The notes beneath the pieces were generated by a model. It was not told the origin of the DNA and did not search any database. It saw only the letters and a list, made by a program, of their open reading frames with translations. Of a DNA stretch of 64,000 bases, positions 48,406-59,155 are shown in pieces. Origin of the DNA: Coriolopsis trogii (taxonomy: Eukaryota; Basidiomycota; Agaricomycetes; Polyporales; Polyporaceae); contig JAHYIO010000007.1 in NCBI GenBank assembly GCA_020543525.1, positions 992,001 through 1,056,000 of the forward strand, written 5' to 3'. Both the position numbers and the translations under genes were made by a program. Positions within the stretch are counted from its first letter, which is position 1. The number at the start of each line of letters is the position of its first letter.

Positions 48406-48714
48406 TGTAACGGGCGCGTCGGGGTCCGAGGGCGGGAGACCGAGGAGAGACAGACGGCGGACGGGCAGAGAGACAGAGAGAGAGAGGGCAGGGGGCCCGA
48501 GACTGGTGTTGATTCCGCAAGGGGCGCGAGAGCGCGCGTACAGGACTATATACGAGCGCGGTATCGATGGTGGCGGCCACGAGCGGGGTAAACAGGCACA
48601 AAGGGAGTCGGGGGACGTCCGTGCGCAACGTCGCGATCTACTAGAAAGGGAATACATCACGAATCAGGTAGCTACGAGAGACCATGAGGCTCGCGTAACG
48701 GCGGGGCCGTTACA
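48406..48714 (-). repeat. 3' LTR of inner Ty3/gypsy element
   Basis: A 309-bp repeat bounded by TGTAACGG...CCGTTACA. It differs from the other copy at only two sites (48621 G versus A; 48666 A versus G), both in a CpG/CpA context. A purine-rich tract (gaggaggaggtag on the minus strand, 48715-48727) precedes it in the sense direction. Confidence 0.96.
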
Positions 48715-48727
48715 CTACCTCCTCCTC
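48715..48727 (-). other. Polypurine tract of inner element
   Basis: On the minus strand the sequence gaggaggaggtag lies immediately upstream of the 3' LTR. This is where the plus-strand DNA primer is expected in a Ty3/gypsy element. Confidence 0.7.
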
Positions 48728-48831
48728 AAGGGAGAGCGCGACGAAGCGAACAAGATTCCCGCAACGGGCCATCAAGTTCACAACGTGCGTGCCTCGCGCG
48801 CGTAGCTCTTGGCCAACAGCCATCCAAGCCG

Positions 48832-51800
48832 CTACGCATCTGCACGAGGCCGTGGACGCGAGACTCGTCCGGAACGGAGCGTAGTCTGCGTGGGTGGAGT
48901 GTACTCCACTCGGGGGTTGACGCGGACAGGTGCGGGTGACGGAGGACGTGGAGCGGCATGCGGGATGGCAGGAGGAGCACGAGGGGCAGGTGCGGAGGAT
49001 GGCGTGGAGGCAGCGGGAGCGGGTTCGGAGGCAGGCGACGCGGGAGGAGCAGATGGGGCCTGTGGAGCAGAAGGGGTAGAAACAGTGTCAGTAGTAGACG
49101 GTACGAGCGCGCGGCGCTCAAATATAGAACGTGGGGGATGCGGAGAACGAGTGTGTCGACGATGGAACCGTTCGAGCAGTTCGTTGTCGGAGGTAGGAAT
49201 GTCGGAGAGGGGAACCCAAGAGTTTTCGTCCGTCGAGAGGTTCTTCCAGCGCACGAGGTACTCGTAACGCTGTCCGATCTTCCGACAGTCGAGAATGGAT
49301 GCGATGGGCGGAGACGGAGATTCGTCCGGAGCGATTTCAAAAGGAACAGAAGCGGGAGCGGGATGAAGTGGAGACGGATCATGGTAGGGTTCGAGAAGAG
49401 AGACATGGAAAATGGGATGAAGGCGAGAAAGATACGAAGGGAGAGTGAGTTTGTAAGCTAAGGGGGATATAGCGCGTTCGATGGGAAAGGGACCGAGGTG
49501 TCGATGGTCAAGTTTGTCGGATGGTCGAGTCGTCTTGATGTGGCGTCGAAGCAACCACACAAGCTGGCCAGGCTTGTACAACGGACTGTCCGAGACGCGG
49601 CGGTTGTAGTAGACGGATTGTCGATCCTGTGCAGCCTTCAACTGCAGGCGCAGCTCGTCGTGAAGACGTGCTAAACGCGCAGCAATATCAGCAGCAGCAG
49701 GGACGGAGGAGCGGTCAGAGAGCTGAGGATCGAAGGCGGGGTGAAAGCCGTAGTTGGCAAAGAAGGGAGACTGCTTCGTCGAGTCGCTCTCGTGGTTGTT
49801 GAACGCAAACTCGGCGAGCGGCAGATAGTCGACCCAATCGTCCTGTTGGTACGAGACATAGGCCCGGAGGTACGTCTCAAGGGTCTGATTCGTATGCTCC
49901 GTGAGGCCGTCCGTCTGTGGATGATAGGCAGTCGAGTGCTTGAGGTCTGTGCGCAGAAGAGAGGTAAGTTCTGTCCAAAACTTGGAAACAAAAGTCGAGC
50001 CTCTGTCCGAAACAATGGACGAAGGGAGGCCATGATAACGAATGACACGGTCGAGGAATAGCCAGGCGAGAGCCAGCGCATCCATCGACTCATTGCAAGG
50101 AATAAAGTGTGCGTAGCGAGTGAGACGGTCGCAGATGACCAGAATGGAATCATACCCATGCGACAATGGCAGCTTGACAATGAAGTCCATGGATATGGAT
50201 CTCCAAGGCCGGTCGGGGATCTCGAGCGGCTGCAAGAGTCCGAAGGGCTTGTGGCGCGGAGTCTTGATGCGACCGCAGGTGTCGCAAGCCTGAACGTAGC
50301 TGCGCACCATCTGGGTCACACCAGGCCACGAGTAGTCCCGAAAGACAAGGTTTAAGGTCTTTTGACGACCAGGGTGACCTGCAAGAACAGAATCGTGCCT
50401 AGAGCGAAGAACGTCAGCACGCAAAGACATAGGAACGAAGAGGAGACCGCGGTAGAGTACGCGATCGCCCTCGACGGTGAAGTCCTTGTCATTCCGAGCC
50501 ACAGCGGCGCGCCACTCTTGGTCGGAGCGCAGCGCGCGCTGATAGCGCTCATGGAACTCGGAGTCAACGAGGCTGAGAGTCGTGATGGCGGAGATCTGGA
50601 TTCTGGGAGGCGAGGGAGACGTAGCATTCGCCGAAGCGTCAGCTTTGTCATGAAGGCGCTCTGTGTGCAAAGGAGTCAACAGGATCTTTTCGTTCTCTCG
50701 GAGGACGTCGTCCCCCTTCCGAGGCGCGAAGTCAACACGCCTCGAGGGCGCATCAGCGGGGTTCTTCAGGCCTGGGGCATAGTCGAGGCGAAAGTTGAAC
50801 TCGGAGAGGAACATCGACCATCGAGCTTGACGGCGGTTGAGGACACGCGACGTCATGAAATACTCGAGGTTTTTGTGGTCGGAGACAACAGAGACAGGAG
50901 GGTTGGTGCCGATGAGCCATGCGCGCATGTCGCGGAAGGACTCGACAATAGCGAGGAGTTCCTTGTCATACACCTCGTAGTTGATCTCAGCTGGAGAGAG
51001 CTTGCGTGAGAAGTAGGCGACGGGGTGGAGAAGTCCAAGCTCGTCGGGTTGGTGAAGGACGCCAGCGATAGCATAGTCGGATGTGTCCGTGGCGAGCGTG
51101 CATGGGAGACGAGGGTCGAAGTGCCGAAGTAGAGGAGAGGACGTGAAGGCACGCTTCAGCGCATGAAACGCGTTGGCGGCCGCAGAGGTCAGGGTAAACG
51201 GAGCTGCTCGTGCGTCCTTCTTGGTGAGAGCGTTGAGCGGGAGGACGATGTGCGCGTAGTTGTCGATGAACCGGCGGTAGAAGTTGGTGAACCCGAGGAA
51301 GGACTGGACATCCTTCACGCTCGCAGGTTCAGGCCAGTCTGCGATGGTGTCGAGCTTGGCGGGGTGCATCTTGATGCCATCCGACCCGACGAGATACCCT
51401 AAGTACTCGACTTCAGGCTGGTCGAAGGCGCACTTCTTCGCGTTAGCGAAGAGTCCCGCAGAGCGTAGACGGTCGAGGACGAGACGGACATGCTCGTCAT
51501 GTTCTTCCTGGGACTTCGAAAAGATTAGTATGTCATCGATGTAGACGACGCAGACGACATCGAGCAAGTCGCGCAGCGTGTCCTGGATGAAGCCCTGAAA
51601 GATGCCGGGAGCGTTAGTGAGGCCGAAAGGCATAACCGTATATTCAAAAAGACCGAGGTGGGTGCGGAACGCGGTTTTCCACTCGTCACCCTCGCGTATG
51701 CGGATGAGATTGAACGCGTTCTTCAGGTCTAAGACCGTGAAGACACGACAACCCTGAACACGATCGAGGAGGTCGTCGAAGAGTGGGAGAGGATAGCGGT

Positions 51801-53254
51801 TCTTCTTCGTGATGGCATTGAGCCCGCGGTAGTCGACGCAGAGGCGGAGCTCGCCAGTCTTCTTGCGGACGAAGAGCACGGGGGAGGCGGCAGGAGAAGA
51901 GGAGCGTCGGATGAATCCCTTGCGAAGGTTGGTCTCGACATAGTCAAAGAGGACCTCGCGTTCTTGTTGGGACAGGTGGTAGAGAGGACCGAACGGCGGT
52001 GACTTGCCATCCTCGAGCTCGATCGCAGCGTCAAAGCCTGGGCGATGCGGTGGGAGGTTCTCAACCTCGACAGGCGAGAAGACCGAGGCGTAGTCGTGAT
52101 ATTTGCTGGGAATGTGCTGGAGGAAGTCGTCGGATGGTGGAGGCTCGGGAGGAATGGACGCTGGGCCTGGGACAGCATGGGTCGAGTCACCAAGGTACCC
52201 AGCGGCGATCGTGAAGCCCCGAGATCCTTCCGGGTGGTACCAGAGGGCAGCGGTCTCATTGTTGCGCGCAATCTTGCGAAAGCGGGCAGAGTTGATGAAC
52301 TTGACGTCGAGCATCGGACGTGGGGCTGCAGAGGAGTCGGAAGACATGTCGTGCTCGGTTCGGCCGCTGCCAAGGTGAGCAACGACAGAGGTCGGAGGCC
52401 TAGGATATAAAACAGAGTCAGTAGACGGAGGCGTCCCTATTCGGCCACTGCCAAGGGGGAACGCGAAGCGTGGAGAATACCAAGGGAGAATGGACGCGGA
52501 GAGGAACGGAGAGCCTCGAGCACGAGGCCAACCCGATGCTTGATCAGAGCGAGCGAGGTTGTCAGGAACGGATGGAATGAGAGTACAACCGCGAAGGCTC
52601 AAGCCGAGACCAACAGCGGTGGGTGCGCATGACTGGAGTGCAGAGACAGAGATCGGAGTATGGATATGGCCTCTGCCAATTCCACCAGAGGAGACAGGGG
52701 AGATACTTTTCCCGCAGCAGGACAAAGCCAGCTGGGAACGCGTCCAGTCGATGGACGGATTATGGCGTTTAAGCCAGTCAAGACCTAAGATGATGGGGTA
52801 AGCAACAGAGACCAGAGAGATGATCTCCAAGTGTTCATGAACGTGAAGCGAAGTCACAACGTCATGCGTAACGAAACCCGTCGCGATCAGGCGGTCATCA
52901 ACGGCGCGGACAGGTATAGGCTCGTCCTTCAGACGGCACGGGAGATTATGTATGGTAGCAAAAGAGAGGGAAATGCATGAGTCCGTCGCGCCGCTGTCAA
53001 CGAGCGCAAACATGTCGATGGGTTTTCTGTTCGGAAACTTGAGAGAAACAGGGATGAAGAAATGATGAGATGAGTGCGGAGATGCATGAACGTGAGTAGA
53101 GAGACGGAAAACGGGAGCCTCCGCAGGGAGACTCGGTATCCACACGCCGTTATCGAGCCGGACGTGCGTCGGAACCCCTGGCGGGATAGCCTGCGTCCCA
53201 GTGTTGACGGCCGGGAGCTCCGGGACAGGTGATGAGCTCCGGCTTAGGCTTTTC
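48832..53254 (-). CDS. pol: Pol polyprotein of inner Ty3/gypsy element (PR-RT-RH-IN-chromodomain)
   Basis: Expressed most likely by -1 frameshifting from gag; the open frame continues from the slip site at about 53254 through a GTG at 53145. Residue numbers are from 53145. The aspartic protease has ALVDSGATDS near residue 50. Reverse transcriptase has LRLCVDYRGLNAITKKN, MPFGLTNAPGIFQ and YIDDILIFS near 535. RNase H has ATDTSDYAIAG and NYEVYDKELLAI. Integrase has an HHCC zinc region (HDSVLAGHPGRQKT ... CDTC, near 920), catalytic acids in SMDFIVKLP, VSDRGSTFVS and DGLTEHTNQ, then a GPF module. A chromodomain (EYLVRWKNLSTDENSWVP) lies near 1280-1330. A Pro/Ala-rich tail ends at 48832. No nonsense or frameshift was found. 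Confidence 0.95.
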
Positions 53255-53256
53255 CC
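53210..53256 (-). promoter_or_regulatory. -1 programmed frameshift signal at gag-pol junction
   Basis: On the minus strand the gag codons TCG GGA AAA GCC TAA contain the heptamer GGGAAAA (53250-53256) in the X XXY YYZ phase. Six bases later a stem starts: GCCGGAGCTC (53234-53243) pairs with GAGCTCCCGGC (53210-53220) with one bulged base, around a 13-base loop. After a -1 slip on AAA the next codon is AGC in the pol frame, which is open. Canonical heptamer, spacer and stem-loop are all present. Confidence 0.85.
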
Positions 53257-54476
53257 GAAGGATTGGCCCTTGCGGCGCGTGTGGCGGCGTGAGCGAGACG
53301 TCGAGGACAGGTGTCCCGACGGTGGCCAGTCTGAGCGCAGTAGAGGCAGAGGTCATTGTCGATGCGACGCTGACGCTCGGCCTGCGTGATGGGGCCACGC
53401 TTCGTGGTCGTCGGGGGCTGGTTGTTGGTCGCATCGATCTCCATGGGCACATGCTCGTTGGAGCCAGCCGCAGCGGGAGCGGTGGTGGTGGCAGTCGTGG
53501 TTGTGGTCGGACCACGCGGCGTGAACGTGCGGTCGTGACGCGCGTCCTTGCCAGACTTGCGCGACGAGGCCTTGAGTTGATTTTCGAGAGCATGGATCTT
53601 GTTGTCGATGTCGATGACGGTCGGAATCCATGCTTGCAGAGTGTTGGGACGCTCAACGCGGACGAGCTCACGGCGGAGGTCGGGCTTGAGGCCGCGGTCG
53701 AAGCGCACAATCTTGAGGGCTTCGTCGGTCCAGTGGAGGTGACCTAAATATTCGGTAAAAAGGTTAGCGTAGACGGCGGCGGACCCAGTCTGCTCAAGCT
53801 TGTCGAGCTTGGCTAGGTACGTTGTAGCAAGGTCGGGGTCCTGGAAACGGCGCCTGAACTCTTGGACAAACTTCGGATAGTCGTCCAGGAGCGCGTTGTT
53901 CGTCTGCTGAATGAAGACGTACCAAGACGTCGGTGCACCATCGCCCAAATGAGAGACGAGGTACATCGAGCGCTCGCGATCCAAGCGGAACGCGTCACGT
54001 TGAAGATAGATAGCAGTATCGAGGTCCCGAAGGAACGGCTCGACCTGCGTAGCGGAGCCGTTGAACTTGCGGGGCTCAGGCACCTTGATTGATGGTGTGC
54101 GAGAGGTGCCAGAGCCCGACGGCGCAGAGGGAGACGAAGAAGAAAAAGAAAAAGAGGAAAACTTATCGTGTAGGTCCTTCAGGTTGTCGTAGAACTCCTG
54201 GTTGTGCGCGGATTGCTCGCGGAGGCATTCGCCGAGAGACTCGAAGACCTCTGCGTTGAGGTTCTGGAAGTGTTCGACGGCCTCGGAGCGTGTGCTGAGG
54301 TTGATAATGGCCTGCGCGAGATGCTGTTGGAATTGAGCCTGGTCGAGGCCGAGCAGGGCCGTCGACACAGGTGCAGCAGGCTGCGGGGGTAACTGGGGTG
54401 CATTCTGCGGGGCGTCGTACGGCGCGGGGCCACCCCATGCGTTCGGGGGGTCGTCGGGGTGTCCTGGGAAGGCCAT
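53244..54476 (-). CDS. gag: Gag polyprotein of inner Ty3/gypsy element
   Basis: A 410-codon frame starting at 54476 (MAFPGHPDDPPNAWGGPAPY). It has a coiled-coil-like N-terminus, a retrotransposon gag (capsid) block with KVPEPRKFNGSATQVEPFLR, FVQEFRRRFQDPDLATTYL and YLGHLHWTDEALKIVRFDRG, a basic stretch, and a CCHC zinc knuckle (CLYCAQTGHRRDTCPRR, near residue 375-390). It ends SGKA at the TAA at 53244-53246, eight bases after the start of the slippery heptamer. Confidence 0.93.
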   Translation of the reverse strand: MAFPGHPDDPPNAWGGPAPYDAPQNAPQLPPQPAAPVSTALLGLDQAQFQQHLAQAIINLSTRSEAVEHFQNLNAEVFESLGECLREQSAHNQEFYDNLKDLHDKFSSFSFSSSSPSAPSGSGTSRTPSIKVPEPRKFNGSATQVEPFLRDLDTAIYLQRDAFRLDRERSMYLVSHLGDGAPTSWYVFIQQTNNALLDDYPKFVQEFRRRFQDPDLATTYLAKLDKLEQTGSAAVYANLFTEYLGHLHWTDEALKIVRFDRGLKPDLRRELVRVERPNTLQAWIPTVIDIDNKIHALENQLKASSRKSGKDARHDRTFTPRGPTTTTTATTTAPAAAGSNEHVPMEIDATNNQPPTTTKRGPITQAERQRRIDNDLCLYCAQTGHRRDTCPRRLAHAATRAARANPSGKA

Positions 54477-54629
54477 CGCGAGGGGGGGTCGAGTATAATA
54501 GAGCAGGGGAGCTGTCGAGCGCCGTAGGCGCTAAATGGAAGTCGGAGGGCGTTGGACAGATGGCTCCCACACGATTTACGTATGGGCGGCGGTCGGATGG
54601 GGATAAGTCGGACGAAAAGAGTGTGGGCG

Positions 54630-54639
54630 GCGGAATCAA
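54630..54639 (-). other. Primer-binding site complementary to the presumed transcript 5' end
   Basis: Two bases downstream of the 5' LTR in sense direction the RNA would read UUGAUUCCGC (54639-54630). This is the exact complement of GCGGAAUCAA in the LTR (54754-54745), which starts about 34 bases after the TATA box at 54782-54788. A typical tRNA-type TGG start is absent. This fits self-priming as in Tf1. Confidence 0.65.
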
Positions 54640-54641
54640 AC

Positions 54642-54950
54642 TGTAACGGGCGCGTCGGGGTCCGAGGGCGGGAGACCGAGGAGAGACAGACGGCGGACGG
54701 GCAGAGAGACAGAGAGAGAGAGGGCAGGGGGCCCGAGACTGGTGTTGATTCCGCAAGGGGCGCGAGAGCGCGCGTACAGGACTATATACGAGCGCGGTAT
54801 CGATGGTGGCGGCCACGAGCGGGGTAAACAGGCACAAAGGGAGTCGGGGGACGTCCATGCGCAACGTCGCGATCTACTAGAAAGGGAATACATCACGAAT
54901 CGGGTAGCTACGAGAGACCATGAGGCTCGCGTAACGGCGGGGCCGTTACA
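54642..54950 (-). repeat. 5' LTR of inner Ty3/gypsy element, with TATA box
   Basis: A 309-bp repeat matching 48406-48714 except at 54857 and 54902. On the minus strand it contains TATATAG (54788-54782), the likely promoter of the element. The right end is followed by the ACCAT target duplication at 54951-54955. Confidence 0.96.
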
Positions 54951-55120
54951 ACCATAACCTGACCACTATTATTTCCAATGACCGGACCACTTGATCGGTC
55001 ATTTACTGACCTGACCGGACCTTGGTCAGGTTAGCAGTCATAACCGGTCAAGGACCAATGGCAGTCATCAACCGGTTATGACCGGTTGTGACTGGTTTGT
55101 GACCAGTTATAGCAGTAGCA
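54951..55120. repeat. hAT subterminal repeats, left end (continuation)
   Basis: Dense short motifs such as gaccggacc, aaccggtcaa, caaccggttatgaccggtt and gaccagttat. They continue the 48340-48400 segment across the nested insertion. Such clusters are typical transposase-binding subterminal repeats of hAT elements. Confidence 0.65.
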
Positions 55121-55176
55121 TACAAGCAGAGAAGCATGTATTGGATACAAGACAAAGTCAGATTATTTGCTAATAC

Positions 55177-58100
55177 CTACTCAGACTCTGTACTACAACC
55201 CTCATCCTCCACCGCTTGCAAAAGAAGCTCATCTGCCTCCATGTATTGATACGCCTCAATCTCAACCTCCTCGATAAAGTTCATCTCATTCACACGGGTG
55301 TAGTCAACGAGTGTGTGCTTCCAGTGGTACTCCAGACATTGCAGGTGTTCAAATACACGTGGGGACAGCCGTGAGCGACGGTCCGTAAGGACCTCCCCAC
55401 CACGTGAGAACAGGCCCTCGACCCCCACAGCAGCACCAGCCACCGGGAGGACATCGAGGGCCATACGCGCATGTGTGGGGTAGAGCCGGGCATGTTTCTG
55501 CACTAATGTTAGCAAGTAGCGGAATGTGACATAGAAAATCATTGACGTACCGCCCACCATGCAACAGTATCCGTATACTTGTCGACATCTGAGGCAAAGT
55601 CGTCCATATAGCGAGCCATCTCCCCGCACCAACCGTCATCATGCTCTGCCTTCTCGAGTTCGGACCGTCGCTGAAGGTCATACTCATCGACGTCCTCGGC
55701 CTGAGTGTTGTCTACACCCTGTGCTGCCTTGTGCGTAGGCTGGGATGACCCGCTATTCTCCGTGCTCGGGTTGGGGCGACGAAGCCTCTTTGGCCAATAG
55801 CTAGCAAGCTAGGCATGTTGTGAGTATGATAACATGGATAGGTATGCGAGTGCAACAAACCGCCTCCTCAACGACCTGGCATGCGTAGGCCTTCCAGTTG
55901 CGGGCATTCAGAACCCCATCTTCCTCATCTTGACGGCGCTCCTCTTTGCCACCCCATTTTAGGTCAATGTAACGCAGCTTGTAGTATGGATGAAGATCTA
56001 TGAAAATATTAGATTAGTATGCAATGGCTGAAAGCACGAAGGTGCACTCACAGAGCGCCAGTATATACACGGTGGCATCATTGAGCTTCTTGTAGTACTT
56101 CATCAACTTGGTGAGGCCCGCGTTGATCGCCTTGTGGAAGATGGCGTATTTCGGATTAGCGGCCTTGTCCTCCCAACGTGAGGCAAGCGTTCCAATAGCT
56201 GGGATGACCTGGTGGACGGTGGGTGCACGTGTGGTAGAGCACACTTGTTGATACTTATTCGCATCCTGGAGGGCGTGGTGATGAGGAAATGATATCGTGC
56301 TGAATTTAGTACAGGCCCGTACCGCAAGTATGTCAGCACACAGGCGGACACGCTCCCATGCCCCAGGGGTGAGCTGGAATGCGGACCAGGGGATCTTCTT
56401 AGTGCACTGGCCGCGCCGCCGTATCTGTGTGATCGGCCCAAATCGGATGTCGGCCATATGAACGAATGCATCGATGGCCTGTGAACCAAACTGGTCAGCT
56501 TACATGCGAAGGATGAATCAAGAAAATGTTCTCACATCGCGGAGCTCGTATGCGACGGAGCACATGCGGTGCACGCTTGACCAGCGTGTGTTGCTGTGGA
56601 GAGAGATGACACGCGGGGGGTCAATGCCCGCATCCTTCTGCAGCTTTTGGAAGGCTTCCTTCCGCTGCGCAGAGGCCTGTATCTGTTCATGATGAGATAC
56701 AAGAATATATTGGGGGCTCAAAGGGCGGAGGTGAGGATTGACGTACCTTCACTGCAAGCGTCCGGATCGTGGCGATCACATCAATGCCGCCGCGGTCAGT
56801 AGTTGTTGAGTTCTGCAGGTCAAACGTCCAGACTGCATCTCTGGACTCAGCGATCGCAGTGTCGGTAATCGCGTCCATGAAGTCGTCAATCCCAAGCTTG
56901 ATGACATGTCCGAAGCAGCTGTAGCAAGTGAATCAGTGACTTTGTGGGTCAGTAGCAACACATAAGGGACGTACCTTAGCTGACGGTCTCTGGCCTTCCA
57001 TTCCCCCACTACACCTCGCTTAGCAAGGTGCCGCTCGACCTCTTGGAGGGCAGTTGCGTTGTTCGACGTGTTGTCGTTTGTGACGTGACCGAGCTGGATG
57101 ATAGCAACGTAAATGTCAGCGTCGACGTCTGAGAGTGCCCGCCCACAGAACGGATCGGTCGAAGAGGTCACATCTTCGGGCCTTCGGGCTCGCCTCGAGA
57201 GACCTGAGCTCGAGGAGCGATAGCCGCCTTTGGTGGCAGGGGTAGGCAGAATACAAGACGTACCTTATTCAGTGTTCTCGAAGTGACTCCCGCGCGATCC
57301 AGAAGGGCGAGGAGGTAGCGGCCCAAGTTTGGGCTCTTGTGGTCGCCTAAGACCTTGTGACATGCTGCGACCTCGTCGCGGAAGACCCAGACCTCCGCTT
57401 CAAGGTTGGCGTCGATCCATTGGACCATCAGGCCCAGGTATGCGTCCGACGTGTGTTCCGCAGTCCAGCAATCCCAGAGAGCCGATATGTCGCCGATAGC
57501 TTTTGAGACAGCGGTGTTAAGCTCAGAGGTGAAGTCCACAAAGGCATTGTTGATATAGGTCTTGACGGTCGCTGCTGACGGAAGTTCCTTCCTGAGAGTT
57601 TCCGGGCGCATCAAGACGAGGCAGTTGCGGAAGGTGACGCTGTCTGCAACCGAGAGAGACTGGCAAGCAAAGTTTAGACTGAGACCGAAAAGTAAGGTTT
57701 GAACAATGAGCACTCACTTGCTGGCCGCAAACCACGTGTTCGGCAACGCCCTGGAGGATACCCTCAGTGGTGAACTCCTTCGGCCTCTTGTTCTTCTTGA
57801 CCCCCACCATCTCCAACGTCCGCTGTCCTCCCTTTTTGCCTGCTGCCGCTGCTGCCTCCGCTGCTCTCGCCTCCTTCACACTATCTGGGACTGCCCTGTC
57901 TTGCTCCTCAATCCCCTGCTCCTTGCACCGTTTGGCGTACACTTCGTAATGGGCCGAGGCGATGTGGGCTCGACAAGTCGAGTTTCCACCCGTGTACCAC
58001 CCCGCCCGGTGACCCTTTTTCGCGATGACCTCCGGGTCCTTCCTACGAGAATGTAAATATCATATAACCGTCACGGCAGCCATACACTCACTTGCATATC

Positions 58101-58717
58101 GTGCACCAGCGGCCGGGCTTCACCCGAGCCTTTCCGAATGCGACTTCCACTTTCTGCGTGAAGACGGTGAGGATGTCGCGTGACATCTCGCCTTTTCGCC
58201 TCTTCCTCATTGTCTTGTCAAGAACGTTTTCGCTCTCATCTTCCGATGATATCTAACGGTGAGTTGGTTCAGTGTACAATTATGGGTGTCCGCTAATGTC
58301 CTATCCCAGCACATACCTCTATGGGAGCGTCTGCTCCAACATCGCCATCCTCATCCTCCTCTTCATCACCCTTGTCCTCACCACCACCCTCCTCCTCCCC
58401 TTCTTCGGCATCTACGTCTATAACGGGACCCATATCATCTGCCTCTTCATCTTCGCCCTCCTCGATCTCCTCGTCGGTACTGTCCGCTGCTGCGCGGCTC
58501 TTTCCCTTCGACTTACGTACTGCGCGCCTCCCCCCTGCAAGCTTAGACACGGGCAGCGCCCGCTGCTTTTTCTCGAGGTGTGTTCCCAGTTCATCATCGC
58601 TGACGTCCACCTCACACTTTCGCTTCACAGCCGTTCCCGCCTTGTTTTTGTTTTGTCTTGTTGTGGACTTGCTGGGTGCCGCATTGCGTAGAGGCTGGGC
58701 CGGTTTCTTAAGAGCCA
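55177..58717 (-). CDS. hAT family transposase
   Basis: A multi-exon transposase. The first exon starts MALKKPAQPLRNAAPSKSTT (start 58717) and has basic clusters and a long acidic tract. A BED-like zinc finger follows (RWCTICK ... NSTCRAHIASAHYEVYAKRC, about 57930-58130). The RNase H-like core includes DCWTAEHTSDAYLGLMVQW (about 57430-57480), GRALSDVDADIYVAIIQLGH, CFGHVIKLGIDDF, and SLHSNTRWSSVHRMC. The hAT C-terminal dimerisation block is clear (VEGLFSRGGEVLTDRRSRLS, about 55350-55410), then an acidic tail to 55177. About ten short introns. Every exon read is open, so the gene may be functional, although the LTR element now lies between it and its left TIR. Confidence 0.85.
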
Positions 58718-58929
58718 TAGATAATAGCTGAATGTTGTGTGAGAATAGAAGCACGGTAGAATGATGGTAGTGGGAAATTTTGGAAAGTTGGTAGTGTGTA
58801 TTCCCTGCATTGTGTTCCTGGGCGACTCGCTCAATTTGTTTGTTTGTTTGTTTGTTATTGAATTTTGACATCATTCGATGCACATCACCGATAACACCCC
58901 GAGCGCCCACGTGAGTAATAATAATGTCC

Positions 58930-59147
58930 TCTTTGCCCGGTTGATAACCAGTCTTAACTGGTTATTTACATGATCAATGACCGGTCGAAACCGGTCCATA
59001 ATCCTGACCCCTATTGGCTCGCTCAAATAACCGTAACCGGACAGATAACTTGACCGATAAATTGCGGTTATAGTCCGGTTATATATAATGTGGTCACGGT
59101 CAAATTCGGTCCAACGACCGGTCCTTGAACCGGACCTTCAAACACTA
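58930..59147. repeat. hAT subterminal repeats and right TIR
   Basis: Clusters of accggtcgaaaccggt, taaccgtaaccgg, gtccggttatat and gaccggtccttgaaccgg lead into the right TIR (59130-59147). A (TTTG)n run lies about 300 bp inside the end, near 58833-58857, the same distance as in the second hAT end at 63673. Confidence 0.7.
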
Positions 59148-59155
59148 CTCCCATG
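59148..59155. repeat. hAT target-site duplication, right copy (CTCCCATG)
   Basis: Identical to 48332-48339. The first TIR bases supply an in-frame TAG that ends the interrupted retroelement chromodomain frame right after NTWE. Confidence 0.93.

Larger units (their letters stand above)
48406..54950 (-). mobile_element. Young Ty3/gypsy chromovirus (inner element), apparently intact
   Basis: A complete element of 6,545 bp with 309-bp LTRs (two differences), a 5-bp target duplication ACCAT, a gag frame (410 codons) and a pol frame (1,437 codons from a GTG, plus a -1-frame leader) without stops. It carries a TATA box in the LTR, a primer-binding segment, a -1 frameshift signal and a polypurine tract. 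It lies inside the hAT element in the transposase orientation. All catalytic motifs read by eye are intact, so it may be active. Confidence 0.95.
48340..59147. mobile_element. hAT DNA transposon with nested LTR retrotransposon
   Basis: Perfect 18-bp terminal inverted repeats: TAGTGTTTGAAGGTCCGG at 48340-48357 and its reverse complement at 59130-59147, flanked by CTCCCATG on both sides. The element is 10,808 bp including the nested LTR element (6,545 bp plus a 5-bp duplication), so about 4.26 kb of its own. It encodes a minus-strand transposase (55177-58717). Both ends are crowded with ACCGG/CCGGT-type subterminal motifs. The insertion interrupts the old retroelement's chromodomain. Confidence 0.93.

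Noticed and set aside
48398..48957. Plus-strand open frames within both LTR copies
   Set aside because: They repeat in both LTRs, are low-complexity Arg/Glu-rich, and are antisense to the element. They are by-products of the GC-rich LTR sequence.
58321..58731. Ser/Pro-rich plus-strand frame opposite the hAT first exon
   Set aside because: Mirror image of the Glu/Asp-rich tract of the transposase. No independent evidence for a gene.
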